59,962 nucleotides of DNA from a virus. Shown one piece after another: positions 1-8,518 of the stretch. The notes under the pieces were generated by a model. The model saw nothing but the letters and a program-made list of their open reading frames with translations. It searched no databases and was not told the DNA's origin. Position numbers and translations under genes: made by a program. The stretch covers positions 1-59,962 of the IMG/VR virus record IMGVR_UViG_3300044796_000261; one strand, 5' to 3'. How positions within the stretch are numbered: the stretch's first letter is position 1; each line of letters begins with the position of its first letter.

Positions 1-258
1 GTCGAGGCATCCAAGGCTCCTCGCAGCCATTGCGACTCCAAGTGCGTCGATTGTCTCGCTCTGCACATGCCGCGTCGAGGCATCCAAGGCTCCTCGCAGC
101 CATTGCGACATGAGGCCGGCCGGTTCGCGACGGCCGTGGGGGCATCGTGTCGAGGCATCCAAGGCTCCTCGCAGCCATTGCGACCCATCGCCCACGCCAT
201 CGACGCCGCCCGCGTCGAGGTAGTCGAGGCATCCAAGGCTCCTCGCAGCCATTGCGAC
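1..258 (-). CRISPR. CRISPR array, part after the circular junction
   Basis: Identical 36-bp repeats lie at 1-36, 74-109, 149-184 and 223-258, separated by spacers of 37, 39 and 38 bp (37-73, 110-148, 185-222). Together with the part at 59691-59962 the circle has six repeats and five spacers. The repeat ends are complementary (GTCG at one end, CGAC at the other). Read on the minus strand, a CGAGG/CCTCG stem sits near the repeat 3' end, next to the spacer, as in several type V crRNAs. The first repeat is only 19 bp past the stop of the Cas12-like gene, so I infer co-transcription leftward. All repeats are identical, with no decayed terminal repeat. Spacer targets are unknown to me. Confidence 0.97.
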
Positions 259-277
259 GTGTCTCGCACGACCCGAA

Positions 278-1981
278 TCATTCCGCCACCTTGGCGGCCG
301 ATTCGCGAGCGGAGGCTATTTCCTCGCTCTTCGCTCGCTTCTTTTCCTTTCTCCGCTCCCAGGCGTTGCCTCTCAAAGTACCGCTTCCACTGACGTTTTC
401 CTCCGTGCGAGCGCCCCCGCCGATCCACGCGTCGATCGCGCGCTCGCACCACGACCGCTCCTCGCTCTCGCTGAGCCGCGCCGCCGGAATCCACGGGTGC
501 TCGATCGCGTCCGCACCGAAGACGAGCCTCAGCGCGCCCCGAAGCTCGCTCGGCCCCGCCACAAATCGCACGTCGCTCTCCTCGCCGAAGCGCGCCTCGC
601 GCGACAGATCGCGATCCTCGAGGATCACGGTCCGGTACCGCCTCCCCCACTCGGCCGCCAGCACGCGGTATTGTTCGCGTCGGCGTCGGAGAGCCTGACC
701 TCGTGAGCCGTCTGCGTACTGCCAGAGGTGCCGGTCGCGGTGGACCCACTCGGCGAGCATCGCCAGCGCCTTCGGGCAGCACGTCGCGTGCTTCGCAGAC
801 CACGACTCGTACAGCCGGTGGAATCGATCGAGCGAGAGCCAGAGGTGCATCGTGGCCTTCGCCTTCGCGAGCTCGGGCGGGAGGGGCCCGGTCATCGCGC
901 GCGCGAGCTTCGGGGCCATGTCGTTTCGGATCAGGTCGCGCACGGCGCGAATGTCCGCCGACTTGCAGATCCCCTTGATTTCGCGCTCTGAGAGCATCAC
1001 CTCGCCGGTGCGGCCCTCGTGGTCGCGCCATGTGCCGACGCGGATCGTGCCGGCGACCGGAGTCCACTCGACCTCGAGCGCAACGGCCCCCTCGAGCGAG
1101 CGGTCGAGACTGCGAGCGGCCGGAGCCGGATCGTCCACCGTGATCTCGCACGACCACACCGCATGGGTCGCCTCGCGTCGGCACGAGACTCGTACCCACT
1201 TCCACCGTGCCGCGTCGGGGACCTGGCGGTGCATGCGCACCGGGAACTTCGCCCACACGGGGTCTCGGCCCTCGGATCCCACGCGCAGCCAGAGCACGCG
1301 CCAGGGGTGGCCGGTTTGCTTCCGATCGGCGAATCGGTCGGGCGCGAGCCGCACGCGCGGGTCCGTGCCCGCGAGCACATCGCGGGTCGCCAGTCCCCCC
1401 TGGATCTGGATCCCGATCTGCCCGACGTAGACGCCGGAGCCGATGCGCGTCTCCTCCGCCCGCACGAATTTCGGGTCACTCGGCTCGAGACCCCCCCCCT
1501 CGTAGAGGGGCATCCTGCGGACCTGATCGGACGAGGCCTCGATCGTGAGGTAGGACCCCCAAAACGTCTCGGTCAGGTGGCGCGCGTCGCCGCGGATCGA
1601 CTTGTCGAGCAGCGCGATCCTCCCCGTCTCGTAGAGCGGCGAGTAGGCGTAGCGGAGCTGACGACGGCGCCCGTCGCCCTCGTTCCACTCGACCGGAGCC
1701 TCCCAGTGGCCGCCCGCGCACCGCGCGGCGTCGAGCGTCTCTCGGCGGATCTTGCTGAGCGCAGTCAGCGCGGCTTTCCGCGTTGACTTCGTGGCCGCCT
1801 TGAGCGACGCCTCGGCGTCGCGCACCTCGGGTGTGTCGAGGATCGCGCGCAGTGCGTGGCGACGTCCCCGCTCGACCGCAACGAGGTCGTTGCGGTAGTC
1901 GTGCGCGGCGCGAACCTGAGCGCGCTGGACGGACTCGCCCTCGACCGGGCCCTTGCAGCCGAATTGGTAGACGCGGATCAT
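278..1981 (-). CDS. Compact Cas12-like CRISPR effector, predicted nuclease-dead
   Basis: A 567-aa protein encoded next to the CRISPR array. It starts at an ATG preceded by GAGGAG. The N-terminal 90 residues are rich in basic helices, followed by a mixed region (about 100-290). A RuvC-I-like strand reads ALEVEW (301-306), where the catalytic Asp of active Cas12/TnpB is not present. A basic helical stretch contains HRDRHLW (414-420) and RRRREQYR. A RuvC-II-like strand reads VILEDRDL, with Glu455 kept. After it there is no CxxC...CxxC Zn ribbon and no DxNAA-type RuvC-III; the chain ends in a Lys/Arg-rich tail (about 540-567). From memory this arrangement resembles the Cas12m/Cas12c branch, whose members bind DNA without cutting it. 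I infer crRNA-guided DNA binding and silencing. No adaptation genes are nearby. Assignment to Cas12 rests on motifs and array adjacency. Confidence 0.82.
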   Translation of the reverse strand: MIRVYQFGCKGPVEGESVQRAQVRAAHDYRNDLVAVERGRRHALRAILDTPEVRDAEASLKAATKSTRKAALTALSKIRRETLDAARCAGGHWEAPVEWNEGDGRRRQLRYAYSPLYETGRIALLDKSIRGDARHLTETFWGSYLTIEASSDQVRRMPLYEGGGLEPSDPKFVRAEETRIGSGVYVGQIGIQIQGGLATRDVLAGTDPRVRLAPDRFADRKQTGHPWRVLWLRVGSEGRDPVWAKFPVRMHRQVPDAARWKWVRVSCRREATHAVWSCEITVDDPAPAARSLDRSLEGAVALEVEWTPVAGTIRVGTWRDHEGRTGEVMLSEREIKGICKSADIRAVRDLIRNDMAPKLARAMTGPLPPELAKAKATMHLWLSLDRFHRLYESWSAKHATCCPKALAMLAEWVHRDRHLWQYADGSRGQALRRRREQYRVLAAEWGRRYRTVILEDRDLSREARFGEESDVRFVAGPSELRGALRLVFGADAIEHPWIPAARLSESEERSWCERAIDAWIGGGARTEENVSGSGTLRGNAWERRKEKKRAKSEEIASARESAAKVAE

Positions 1982-1993
1982 GATCTCCTCGCT

Positions 1994-2905
1994 TCACACC
2001 CGCTCCCGCGCCCAAGCCACCGTCCGCCGAATCCCCTCCGCAAGCGACATCTGCGGCGACCAGCCGAGCAGCTTCCGCCCGAGGTCCCCGTTGATGGTCT
2101 TGTGGGCCGCGCCATCGGGCTTGCTTGCGTCATACCGTAGCTGCCCATGAAACCCGACCTCTCGCGCGATGGTCTCGGCGAGCTCCCGCACGCTGATGCC
2201 GCGCTCAACGCCCACGTTCACGATGCCATCGTGCGAAGGGCAGTCGACCGCGCGAATCATCGCCTCCGCGGCATCGTCCGCGTACAGCCACTCGCGAACC
2301 GGGGTTCCGGTGCCCCACACGGTCATGTACTCCGAGCCAGAAGCCTTGGCCTGCAGCGTCTTGACCACGAGCGCGCCGAGCGCGTGCGAGCGCACGGGGT
2401 CAAGGTGGTCATCGATGCCGTAGCAGTTCGGTAGCACCAGCGAGATCGTATCCAAGCCGTGCTGCTTCTTGTGCGCCCACGCGCCGACGACCGCAGCCTT
2501 GCGCGTGAATCCAGTCACGAGCACGCTCTCGTGCATCGGTCCGTTCCAGAACTCGTCCTCGCGGAACACGCTGGCCGCGCCCGGGTATGCGCAGTTTGCG
2601 ATGGGCTGCACGACGCGCTTGACGGCCGTGCGGCTCGCCATGTCCAGCACGTTCATCGTCATCGCGAGGTTGTCGCGAAAGATGCGAACCGGATCGTCGA
2701 AGTTCATCTGAATTCCGCCGCCAAACTGCGCGCAGTGGATGACCGCGCTCGGATGATGCCTAACGAACAACTCGCGTGTCTGCTCGGGGTCGCGAAGGTC
2801 CACGCCGGTCGACTTCGATGCGCCGACGTAGCGGACGCCGCGCACGTCGAGGAGCTTGCAGACTCGGGAGCCAAGGAATCCGGTGTGGCCGGTGACTAGG
2901 ATCAT
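1994..2905 (-). CDS. NAD-dependent epimerase/dehydratase, GDP-L-fucose synthase-like
   Basis: A 303-aa short-chain dehydrogenase/reductase-fold protein. The N-terminal Rossmann motif is TGHTGFLG, and its gene lies directly after GDP-mannose dehydratase with an ATGA overlap. GDP-fucose synthases epimerise and reduce GDP-4-keto-6-deoxymannose to GDP-L-fucose. The C-terminal substrate-domain motifs ([27 protein letters not shown]) fit that family. Oddly, the usual catalytic YxxxK is not visible: the aligned stretch reads [13 protein letters not shown], so Tyr and Lys appear replaced by Thr and Arg. The enzyme may therefore be altered or dead. The Cas12-like gene follows 12 bp downstream in the same transcript. 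Confidence 0.85.
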   Translation of the reverse strand: MILVTGHTGFLGSRVCKLLDVRGVRYVGASKSTGVDLRDPEQTRELFVRHHPSAVIHCAQFGGGIQMNFDDPVRIFRDNLAMTMNVLDMASRTAVKRVVQPIANCAYPGAASVFREDEFWNGPMHESVLVTGFTRKAAVVGAWAHKKQHGLDTISLVLPNCYGIDDHLDPVRSHALGALVVKTLQAKASGSEYMTVWGTGTPVREWLYADDAAEAMIRAVDCPSHDGIVNVGVERGISVRELAETIAREVGFHGQLRYDASKPDGAAHKTINGDLGRKLLGWSPQMSLAEGIRRTVAWARERV

Positions 2906-3882
2906 CGCATGTCCCTCACGGCCTTCTCTTGCCTGGCCAGCATCATGTCCGAGTCGATCATCATACGCACGAGGTCACGGAACGCCACCGAGGGCAGCCA
3001 ACCCAACGCTTCCCTCGCAAGCGACGAGCCTCCTTCCAGGCAGTCAATCTCGGTGGGCCTACGATAGGTTGCGTCCTCCGTGACGTACGTTCGCCAGTTG
3101 AGGCCGAGTTGACCGAATGCCTCGTTCAGTACGTCCCGCACCGAAAAGCTAACGCCGGTCGCGATCACGAAGTCCCCTGGCTCGTCTCGCTGGACCATCC
3201 GCCACATAGCCTCGACGTAGTCGCCTGCAAAGCCCCAGTCCCTTCGCGCTTCGAGGTTCCCGAGCGCAAGCGAAGACTGCAAGCCGAGCGCTATGCGCGT
3301 CGCAGCACGCGTGATCTTGCGCGTCACGAACGTCTCACCGCGGCGAGGCGACTCGTGATTGAACAGGATGCCGCAAGAAATATGCATCCCGTACGCCTCG
3401 CGATAGTTGACCGCGTGCATGTGGGCGGATAGCTTCGCGACCGCGTACGGGCTTCGCGGTCGAAACGGCGTAGCTTCGCTCTGCGGTGCGGGCGACGATC
3501 CGAACATCTCTGAGCTCGAAGCCTGGTAGAACCGTATCGGTGCCTGCATGTCGCGCACCGCATCGAGAAGCCGCAGCGTACCCATCGCGTTCACGTCGGC
3601 CGTGTACTCAGGCTGGTCGAAGCTCACGCGCACATGGCTCTGCGCGGCTAGGTTGTAGACCTCAGCTGGCTGCACGCGCTCAAGGACACGACGCAAGCCC
3701 GTGCCATCCGTCATGTCGCCGAAGTGCAGATGCAGGCGCTGGCGGACGTGTTCGATGCGGCCCGTTGTGAACGAGCTTCCGCGGCGAAGCATGCCGTGAA
3801 CCTCGTAGCCATTCGCCAGCAGAAGGTCGGCCAGGTATGAGCCATCCTGACCAGTGATCCCGGTGATGAGCGCGACCGTCAC
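2902..3882 (-). CDS. gmd: GDP-mannose 4,6-dehydratase
   Basis: A 326-aa SDR enzyme converting GDP-mannose to GDP-4-keto-6-deoxymannose, the branch point for GDP-fucose, GDP-rhamnose and GDP-perosamine. [16 protein letters not shown] at the N terminus is the family's NADP-binding signature, and SPYAVAK supplies the catalytic YxxxK. I place the start at the GTG at 3882, which overlaps the stop of the upstream fucosyltransferase as GTGA and has GGAGGTG just upstream; the open frame extends further but without support. The length is slightly short of bacterial Gmd (about 345-370 aa). Confidence 0.93.
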   Translation of the reverse strand: MTVALITGITGQDGSYLADLLLANGYEVHGMLRRGSSFTTGRIEHVRQRLHLHFGDMTDGTGLRRVLERVQPAEVYNLAAQSHVRVSFDQPEYTADVNAMGTLRLLDAVRDMQAPIRFYQASSSEMFGSSPAPQSEATPFRPRSPYAVAKLSAHMHAVNYREAYGMHISCGILFNHESPRRGETFVTRKITRAATRIALGLQSSLALGNLEARRDWGFAGDYVEAMWRMVQRDEPGDFVIATGVSFSVRDVLNEAFGQLGLNWRTYVTEDATYRRPTEIDCLEGGSSLAREALGWLPSVAFRDLVRMMIDSDMMLARQEKAVRDMR

Positions 3883-4559
3883 GTCGGCACCTCCCCCCGG
3901 TCCAGCGCCCTCAGGATGCGAATCGTCCCGCTGAACGTCCCGAAGCCCTGACCCATCCAGTCGACAGCCCCGCGACACATCCACATGTCGACGATGGCGT
4001 CCTCGATGCGGCCGTAGACCTTGTGCTCGTTCAGGCCGTGAAGCTCCTTGCCATCGAGCACGCAGCCGGAACGGAAGCGGTCACCGAGCCAAGACTGATA
4101 ACGCCGCTGGGTCTCCCCGTTGTCGCAGGCTACCCACACGGGTCCGTGCCTCGCTGCGCACCATCGCAGATACTCCTCGTCCGTCTCGTGGTGCGCACCG
4201 ATCATCGCCGCGAGCGGAGTCATGTCCGTCCGCCGAACGTGGATGGCCAGGTACCCTCCGTCGAGATACAGCGTTTCGCGGAACGTTGCCACGCGCTGCA
4301 CGATGCTCGATACAGGCCTCATCTCCGCGTACGCCTTTCGCCAGTCGGCAGGCGCGCCCGCAGCGATGCCGTAGTCCTGGTGAAATCCTGGCGAGTGGTC
4401 GTCCACGAACTCCACGCCGTCGAGCGGCTCGAAAGTCTTGAGGAAGTGCGGGACGTCGGGGGTCCAGTGGACGCGGAGGGAGCCGTGGGCGGACTTGTAT
4501 GACAACAAGGCCTGTACCCTGTTGAACGATCCGCCTACTGGTCGTAGGCAAAACGTCAC
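3879..4559 (-). CDS. Fucosyltransferase-like glycosyltransferase
   Basis: A 226-aa protein with [11 protein letters not shown] in its middle, the HxRRxD donor-binding motif shared by alpha-1,2/1,6-fucosyltransferases (GT11/GT23/NodZ). A C-terminal [15 protein letters not shown] segment also fits the GDP-fucose-binding half. It sits directly upstream of gmd and the fucose-synthase-like gene, overlapping gmd by 4 bases. The three genes form a logical make-and-transfer cassette. It starts at GTG 4559 with GGAGAAAA upstream. It is shorter than typical GT11 enzymes (about 290 aa). The acceptor is unknown; it could be host LPS or a virion protein. Confidence 0.72.
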   Translation of the reverse strand: MTFCLRPVGGSFNRVQALLSYKSAHGSLRVHWTPDVPHFLKTFEPLDGVEFVDDHSPGFHQDYGIAAGAPADWRKAYAEMRPVSSIVQRVATFRETLYLDGGYLAIHVRRTDMTPLAAMIGAHHETDEEYLRWCAARHGPVWVACDNGETQRRYQSWLGDRFRSGCVLDGKELHGLNEHKVYGRIEDAIVDMWMCRGAVDWMGQGFGTFSGTIRILRALDRGEVPT

Positions 4560-4630
4560 TGACTTTTCTCCAGGTACTCGGCCAGAGCGCGCAACCTCTC
4601 TGCGCTCTCCTCTGCCACACGCTTAGCCAC
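4556..4630 (-). CDS. 24-codon micro-gene, coupled to both neighbours
   Basis: A GTG at 4630 shares one base with the TAG of the upstream methyltransferase (TAGTG). The frame runs 24 codons and ends in TGA overlapping the GTG start of the fucosyltransferase (GTGA). The product (MAKRVAEESAERLRALAEYL then EKSQ) would be one charged amphipathic helix. Precise overlap at both ends is the only evidence; it might serve just to couple translation. Confidence 0.5.
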   Translation of the reverse strand: MAKRVAEESAERLRALAEYLEKSQ

Positions 4631-5379
4631 TACGCTCGCCCCCACAACGTCATCGTTCGCGGCCAGCACTCCGGTCCGTACCACTCGTGCGTGACGCGCC
4701 ACCCGCGCGACTCTAACTCGGGCCGGAAGCTAGGACCCGAAGCCTCCCACCTACCATCCGCCCCCCAGCCAGTGAGGTACTCCACGTCATGCGGGATGGT
4801 GAACAGGTGCTCGACGTTGCGCTCTACGAGCCAGTCGAGCCACCACACAACCTCGTCCAGCGTACACTCGCTCCACGAGTGGATATTCACCGCGAGGTCC
4901 GGCGACATGAGCCGGCCTAGTTCCTCAGGCCGCACGACCATCGCGCGCGTCACGCCGCGGAAGGCAAGATACTTCTCGCAGACCACGCGCGACACGGGAA
5001 CCGGGTCCGTGCAGAACACGAACACGTCCGGGTCCACTTCGGTCCAGCGGTGAGCCAGACGGCCGTATCCCGACCCAATGTCGAGCACGCGGCGGACGCC
5101 TACGAGGTTGCTTCGCAGAAAGTGCAGCTCGGCGACGCTGTCGAGGAGGTCGCGGGACACGACGTAGCCGAGATCCGGTGCGTGCTTATACCCGAACGCG
5201 TTGCACCCGAATGCGGCGTCTTCTACCATTCCCGCAATCAGCGTCGGCTCGCGCTCCGTGGCCCACGCGCCCATCGCCACGTACGGATATTCCGCCTGGC
5301 ACCCGAGGTACTGCCGGTCGGCGCGGAAGTTCTCCACTTCGATGACGTTCGCGTGCGAGCGCCAGAGACCTTTGCTCAC
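4630..5379 (-). CDS. Class I SAM-dependent methyltransferase, sugar-methyltransferase-like
   Basis: A 249-aa protein with a Rossmann methyltransferase motif I, VLDIGSGYGRLAHRW, followed by an acidic residue region FVFCTDP. The long N-terminal extension before motif I (about 85 aa) is typical of putative sugar O-methyltransferases in glycan clusters. The start is the GTG at 5379, overlapping the stop of a 23-codon upstream ORF as GTGA. The gene position in the sugar cassette suggests methylation of a transferred sugar; the substrate is not known. Confidence 0.75.
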   Translation of the reverse strand: MSKGLWRSHANVIEVENFRADRQYLGCQAEYPYVAMGAWATEREPTLIAGMVEDAAFGCNAFGYKHAPDLGYVVSRDLLDSVAELHFLRSNLVGVRRVLDIGSGYGRLAHRWTEVDPDVFVFCTDPVPVSRVVCEKYLAFRGVTRAMVVRPEELGRLMSPDLAVNIHSWSECTLDEVVWWLDWLVERNVEHLFTIPHDVEYLTGWGADGRWEASGPSFRPELESRGWRVTHEWYGPECWPRTMTLWGRA

Positions 5380-5447
5380 GGGACAGCCTTCCAGCCAAAA
5401 AGCTGCACCGCGCCGAGCACGATGGCCACGACCGCGAACGTCGTCAC
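5376..5447 (-). CDS. 23-aa single-membrane-span micro-protein
   Basis: A GTG at 5447 overlaps the stop of the upstream gene (GTGA), and its own TGA overlaps the GTG of the downstream methyltransferase. The predicted peptide, beginning MTTFAVVAIVLGAVQLFGW, is almost entirely a hydrophobic helix. Double coupling supports translation, but no function can be assigned. Confidence 0.5.
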   Translation of the reverse strand: MTTFAVVAIVLGAVQLFGWKAVP

Positions 5448-5893
5448 TTCGCGGCTCGCTTGGCCTTGACCAGCTCCTTCGTGAGCCTCTCGATCTCCCT
5501 CCGGAGCTTCGCGTTTTCGACGAGAAGCGAGAGCTGCTCGTCTTCGAGCGTCTGGCATCGGTCGGCCAGCTCGTTGGCGCGCGAAGTGACGCTCATCCAA
5601 GGACGCGTAGGCGGCAGCGCGGCTGCGAGCGCGCGCGCCTCTTCGTCGTCTTTGACGAGAGGGTAGAGAATCTTCTGCGGCGGTGGCAGCGTCAGCGCTC
5701 GCGGAGCAGGCTCACCGTGGTAGACTAAGCAGTCGTACGGCATCGCGAACGTGCCGGCCAGCTTCGCTCGGTACTGCGCAGTCGCCTCGACAGTGCCGTG
5801 AATCTCGCACCACGGGTTGCGAGACTTCCCGACCCGCCCGTCGTCTAGGTACTGCATCGGGCACGTGCACTCGAATTTCTCGTCCGCCTTCAC
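5444..5893 (-). CDS. Hypothetical protein with C-terminal coiled coil
   Basis: A 149-aa protein of unrecognised family. The N-terminal third has three cysteines (CTCP and WCEIHG) that could bind a metal. The last 45 residues form a heptad-like coiled coil (ENAKLRREIERLTKELVKAK). The GTG start at 5893 overlaps the stop of the ribbon-helix-helix gene upstream. Confidence 0.7.
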   Translation of the reverse strand: MKADEKFECTCPMQYLDDGRVGKSRNPWCEIHGTVEATAQYRAKLAGTFAMPYDCLVYHGEPAPRALTLPPPQKILYPLVKDDEEARALAAALPPTRPWMSVTSRANELADRCQTLEDEQLSLLVENAKLRREIERLTKELVKAKRAAK

Positions 5894-6081
5894 GCCCGCC
5901 TCACCGTCTTCGGCACCGAGCTTCCGCGCTCGCCCCGCGTGACGCCGTCGTCGCTCTTCAGCAGCACGCTGACCCTTACGTGGTCGGACACGCTCAGGCC
6001 CTCGCTCTTCGCTGCGCGTTTGATGTTCGCGACCTCGCCCTTGGTCAACCGAACCTGTAGCAGCTCACTTCGCTTGCTCAT
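5890..6081 (-). CDS. Small ribbon-helix-helix DNA-binding protein
   Basis: A 63-aa protein with the pattern of an Arc/CopG-type domain: a short beta strand (LLQVRLTKGEV) followed by two helices (ANIKRAAKSEGLSVSDHV). Such proteins usually bind operators as dimers. The start ATG has GAGG seven bases upstream. It follows the terminase large subunit after a 99-bp gap that holds nothing else I can support. Confidence 0.7.
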   Translation of the reverse strand: MSKRSELLQVRLTKGEVANIKRAAKSEGLSVSDHVRVSVLLKSDDGVTRGERGSSVPKTVRRA

Positions 6082-6180
6082 GTCGTTACCTCGTACTACG
6101 CGCGTCAGACGGGGTCAAGCAGTCGGTGTACGACACACCGCCGTCCGGGGGTCGCCATGACGGCCGTTCGCCGCAAGACT

Positions 6181-7722
6181 TTAGAGCCCGAGCGCGCCAC
6201 CTCGCGGACTGCCGCCGCCAGGCTCGCGACGTCCGCTCCGCGCCATCATCCCCTGATATCCAGCCGCCGCCGCGCGCGGCTCCACGCGTTCGGTCACGAG
6301 CAGCGAGCCAAACTTACGCCGGTCGTGGTCCACCGCAGCCACGAGCGCCGAGTACATGTCCGCATGCGCGCCACCTACGTGTGGCAGAGTGAACTTGAGG
6401 CCACCGCCGCTCTTCGGAACGGCCATGATGCTCTTGACTTGCTGCACGAGCGTCTTGTTGTCCGGGACATCGATGAGCGAGTTGCGGAACAGGTCTCGCA
6501 GGTACACGCGCGCGGCCTCGAGCTGCTGAGCGCCCGTCGGTCCGCGCTCAAGCGTCATGCCGGCCTGCAACGCGTGCTCTCGAGCCGTCTCGATGTAGTG
6601 CCCGTCCGCAGCCAGCGTTAGCGACCCATACCACTTCGCCAAGCCGCAAAGCTCTGGCAGCACGACGCCAGGCACGAGCGCCTTGGTCGGCGTAGGCTGG
6701 CGCTGCTCGCAGTAGGTCACGCGGAGCTTGTGCCCCTGGCGCTCGACGATGACCAGCGCGCACGCGTCGGAAACGAACCCCGTATCGAGTCCGGAGCTGA
6801 CCATGTCCCGCGTGATGAGGATGGTCGGCACCATGGCGCGGTCGATGCTGTCGCCCTCGTGAAAGGACTCATCCACGTCGGTCACGATGCAGTCGAACTC
6901 GCGCAAGGCCTTCTGCGGCTTCTCCGCGCGCATCGCGATGACCTCGGCCTCTACCTGCTCGTAGCCTGGCGACCCGAATCGCATCATCAGCGTGGGAGCC
7001 ATCGCGCACAATGCGACCGTCGGCTTGCCGAAATTCTCCTCGAAGTACTGCGCGGTCGCAGAGGGCGCAGGCCACGGTGTGCTGATGAGCAGCACCGGCG
7101 ACCCGGGCAGCGACGTCGGGCGAATCGCGTCGATGATGTCCACGTCGCGCATCTTGAGGGCCACGTCATTCGGGGCCACGAACTCCGACTCGTCGAGGAT
7201 GGCGCACGTAATCCAGTAGCTTCTGGCGGTCACGCCGCCGACGGACCGCGCGACCGTTTTGAACGACACCACGCGTCCGTCGGGTCGGCGCAAAAGGAGC
7301 TCGCCCGCCGTCGGTTTCTTGGCCAGCATCCGACGCAGGTCCGGCGTCCCTTCCACGAGCTGGCAGGCCATAGTGAACACCGTGCCAGCGAGGTCGGTGC
7401 GCGGCGCGATGACGATTACGGCGGGCGGCTTGCCGAGGGTCGCGAGCGTCAGGTCCGCCGTGAGCATGCGATAGAGCCCGTACGCCGCCGAGATGAGCGA
7501 CTTGAACGACCTACGCCCGAGCCGCAGCACGATGGTCCGCCGCGCCGCCGCCGGCACGCGCTCGACGTCGCCGAAGATGATCCGCGCCACCTCGCGCAAG
7601 TCGGGCGGCAAGTCGCACGGGTCCACGCGGTCGAAGACGACGAGGGCCAGCGTGCGCTGGGCTCGAGTGAGCGTTAGCCGCAGGACTGAGGCGCAGAAGT
7701 AGGTGAAGCTGGGTCCTGACAC
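6181..7722 (-). CDS. terL: Terminase large subunit (DNA-packaging ATPase/nuclease)
   Basis: A 513-aa packaging motor protein. The ATPase domain has a Walker-A-like GRRSFKS (69-75), a deviant form usual in terminases, and a Walker B TCAILDESEF with the catalytic Glu. A coupling-type motif LLISTPW follows. The C-terminal RNase-H-like nuclease domain begins near SSGLDTGFVSDACALVI, with another Asp in HADMYSALVAAVD. The length is normal. The putative small subunit lies 25 bp upstream. Confidence 0.93.
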   Translation of the reverse strand: MSGPSFTYFCASVLRLTLTRAQRTLALVVFDRVDPCDLPPDLREVARIIFGDVERVPAAARRTIVLRLGRRSFKSLISAAYGLYRMLTADLTLATLGKPPAVIVIAPRTDLAGTVFTMACQLVEGTPDLRRMLAKKPTAGELLLRRPDGRVVSFKTVARSVGGVTARSYWITCAILDESEFVAPNDVALKMRDVDIIDAIRPTSLPGSPVLLISTPWPAPSATAQYFEENFGKPTVALCAMAPTLMMRFGSPGYEQVEAEVIAMRAEKPQKALREFDCIVTDVDESFHEGDSIDRAMVPTILITRDMVSSGLDTGFVSDACALVIVERQGHKLRVTYCEQRQPTPTKALVPGVVLPELCGLAKWYGSLTLAADGHYIETAREHALQAGMTLERGPTGAQQLEAARVYLRDLFRNSLIDVPDNKTLVQQVKSIMAVPKSGGGLKFTLPHVGGAHADMYSALVAAVDHDRRKFGSLLVTERVEPRAAAAGYQGMMARSGRREPGGGSPRGGALGL

Positions 7723-7747
7723 GGAGCGGTCTCCCGCTCAGTCTGCC

Positions 7748-8104
7748 CTACTCGACAGGCTCCCCGCCACCCGTGACCGGCTTGGCCGCGTCCGGGCTCG
7801 CCAGCCAGGCCGGCGCCGCGTCGGGCTCCTTGGACTCGTCCTTGGCCTTCCTCGGCGCCTGGAATACGCGGGCGGCGTTCACCCGGTCCTTGTCCTCGCC
7901 GTTGGCCATGACGTCGAACAGCGTGACCTTCCCGACGAGCTCCGCGTCCACGTCCTCCCCGCGCAGGATGGCCGCCAGCGCTGCCCGCGCATTGTCTCGA
8001 GCCGTCGCCTGCTCCTCGAGCTTCGCGGCCGCCTCGCGCTCCCTGGCGAGCTCCTTGGTGTAGACCTCGGTCGTGTTCTCCTTGGCCCGGCTCACGGCGG
8101 ACAC
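7748..8104 (-). CDS. Putative terminase small subunit
   Basis: A 118-aa acidic, helical protein just upstream of terL. Its position and size fit a small terminase subunit, which would recognise the packaging site. The first 50 residues predict a coiled coil (KELAREREAAAKLEEQA), and the tail is disordered. The start is the GTG at 8104. I see no clear HTH, so the assignment rests mainly on synteny. Confidence 0.5.
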   Translation of the reverse strand: MSAVSRAKENTTEVYTKELAREREAAAKLEEQATARDNARAALAAILRGEDVDAELVGKVTLFDVMANGEDKDRVNAARVFQAPRKAKDESKEPDAAPAWLASPDAAKPVTGGGEPVE

Positions 8105-8257
8105 CGCAGTGGCTCGTTGCAGAAGTGGTGACAGGTTGGCTCAACTCGCCGGGTCATGTTGCCATTCTGGCACTAGAGACACGCACGCGCGAGGCGGTTC
8201 CAGGTTTCAGTGCGATTCTGGAATCTCCCCACTCGCTTCCAAGTTTTCGGGGTCCAA

Positions 8258-8277
8258 ACCCCCCGTTTGCGGGGGGT
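8258..8277. terminator. Strong GC hairpin, terminator or operator
   Basis: ACCCCCCG and CGGGGGGT form a perfect 8-bp stem with a four-base TTTG loop. No long T-run follows on either strand, so it may be a Rho-assisted terminator, an mRNA 5' structure or a protein site. Confidence 0.45.
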
Positions 8278-8489
8278 GCGAACGCTTGCGGGTAGTCTGA
8301 CCCGCCGCACGAAAATCGGTGCGGGTAGTGCATGTGTATGATATGACTATCCCGCGCGCCCGACCCCTAGCTAAGATCATGAGATTTGGTAGCCCGGGTG
8401 GGCACTACCCGCATGCTTCCGCAAGGAAACGTAAGTGTATGACATTATTGGGTGTGAGTTTTTTGCCATACCCGCAGGATGAGCTACGG

Positions 8490-8518
8490 TTGATTGGTGT
8501 GATAGTGTAAAGTATAAG
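8490..8518 (+). promoter_or_regulatory. Sigma-70-like promoter for the HTH regulator
   Basis: TTGATT (8490-8495) and TATAAG (8513-8518) are separated by 17 bp and lie about 100 bp upstream of the HTH gene. A transcript would begin near 8525 and carry a short upstream ORF. Confidence 0.6.

Noticed and set aside
67-393. Open frames over the CRISPR repeats, also at 59409-59946
   Set aside because: They arise from translating identical repeats (RGIQGSSQPLR, SQWLRGALDAST); no ribosome site and no conservation beyond the repeat.
6082-6180. 17-codon ORF between terL and the RHH gene
   Set aside because: Too short, with no ribosome site or coupling to neighbours.
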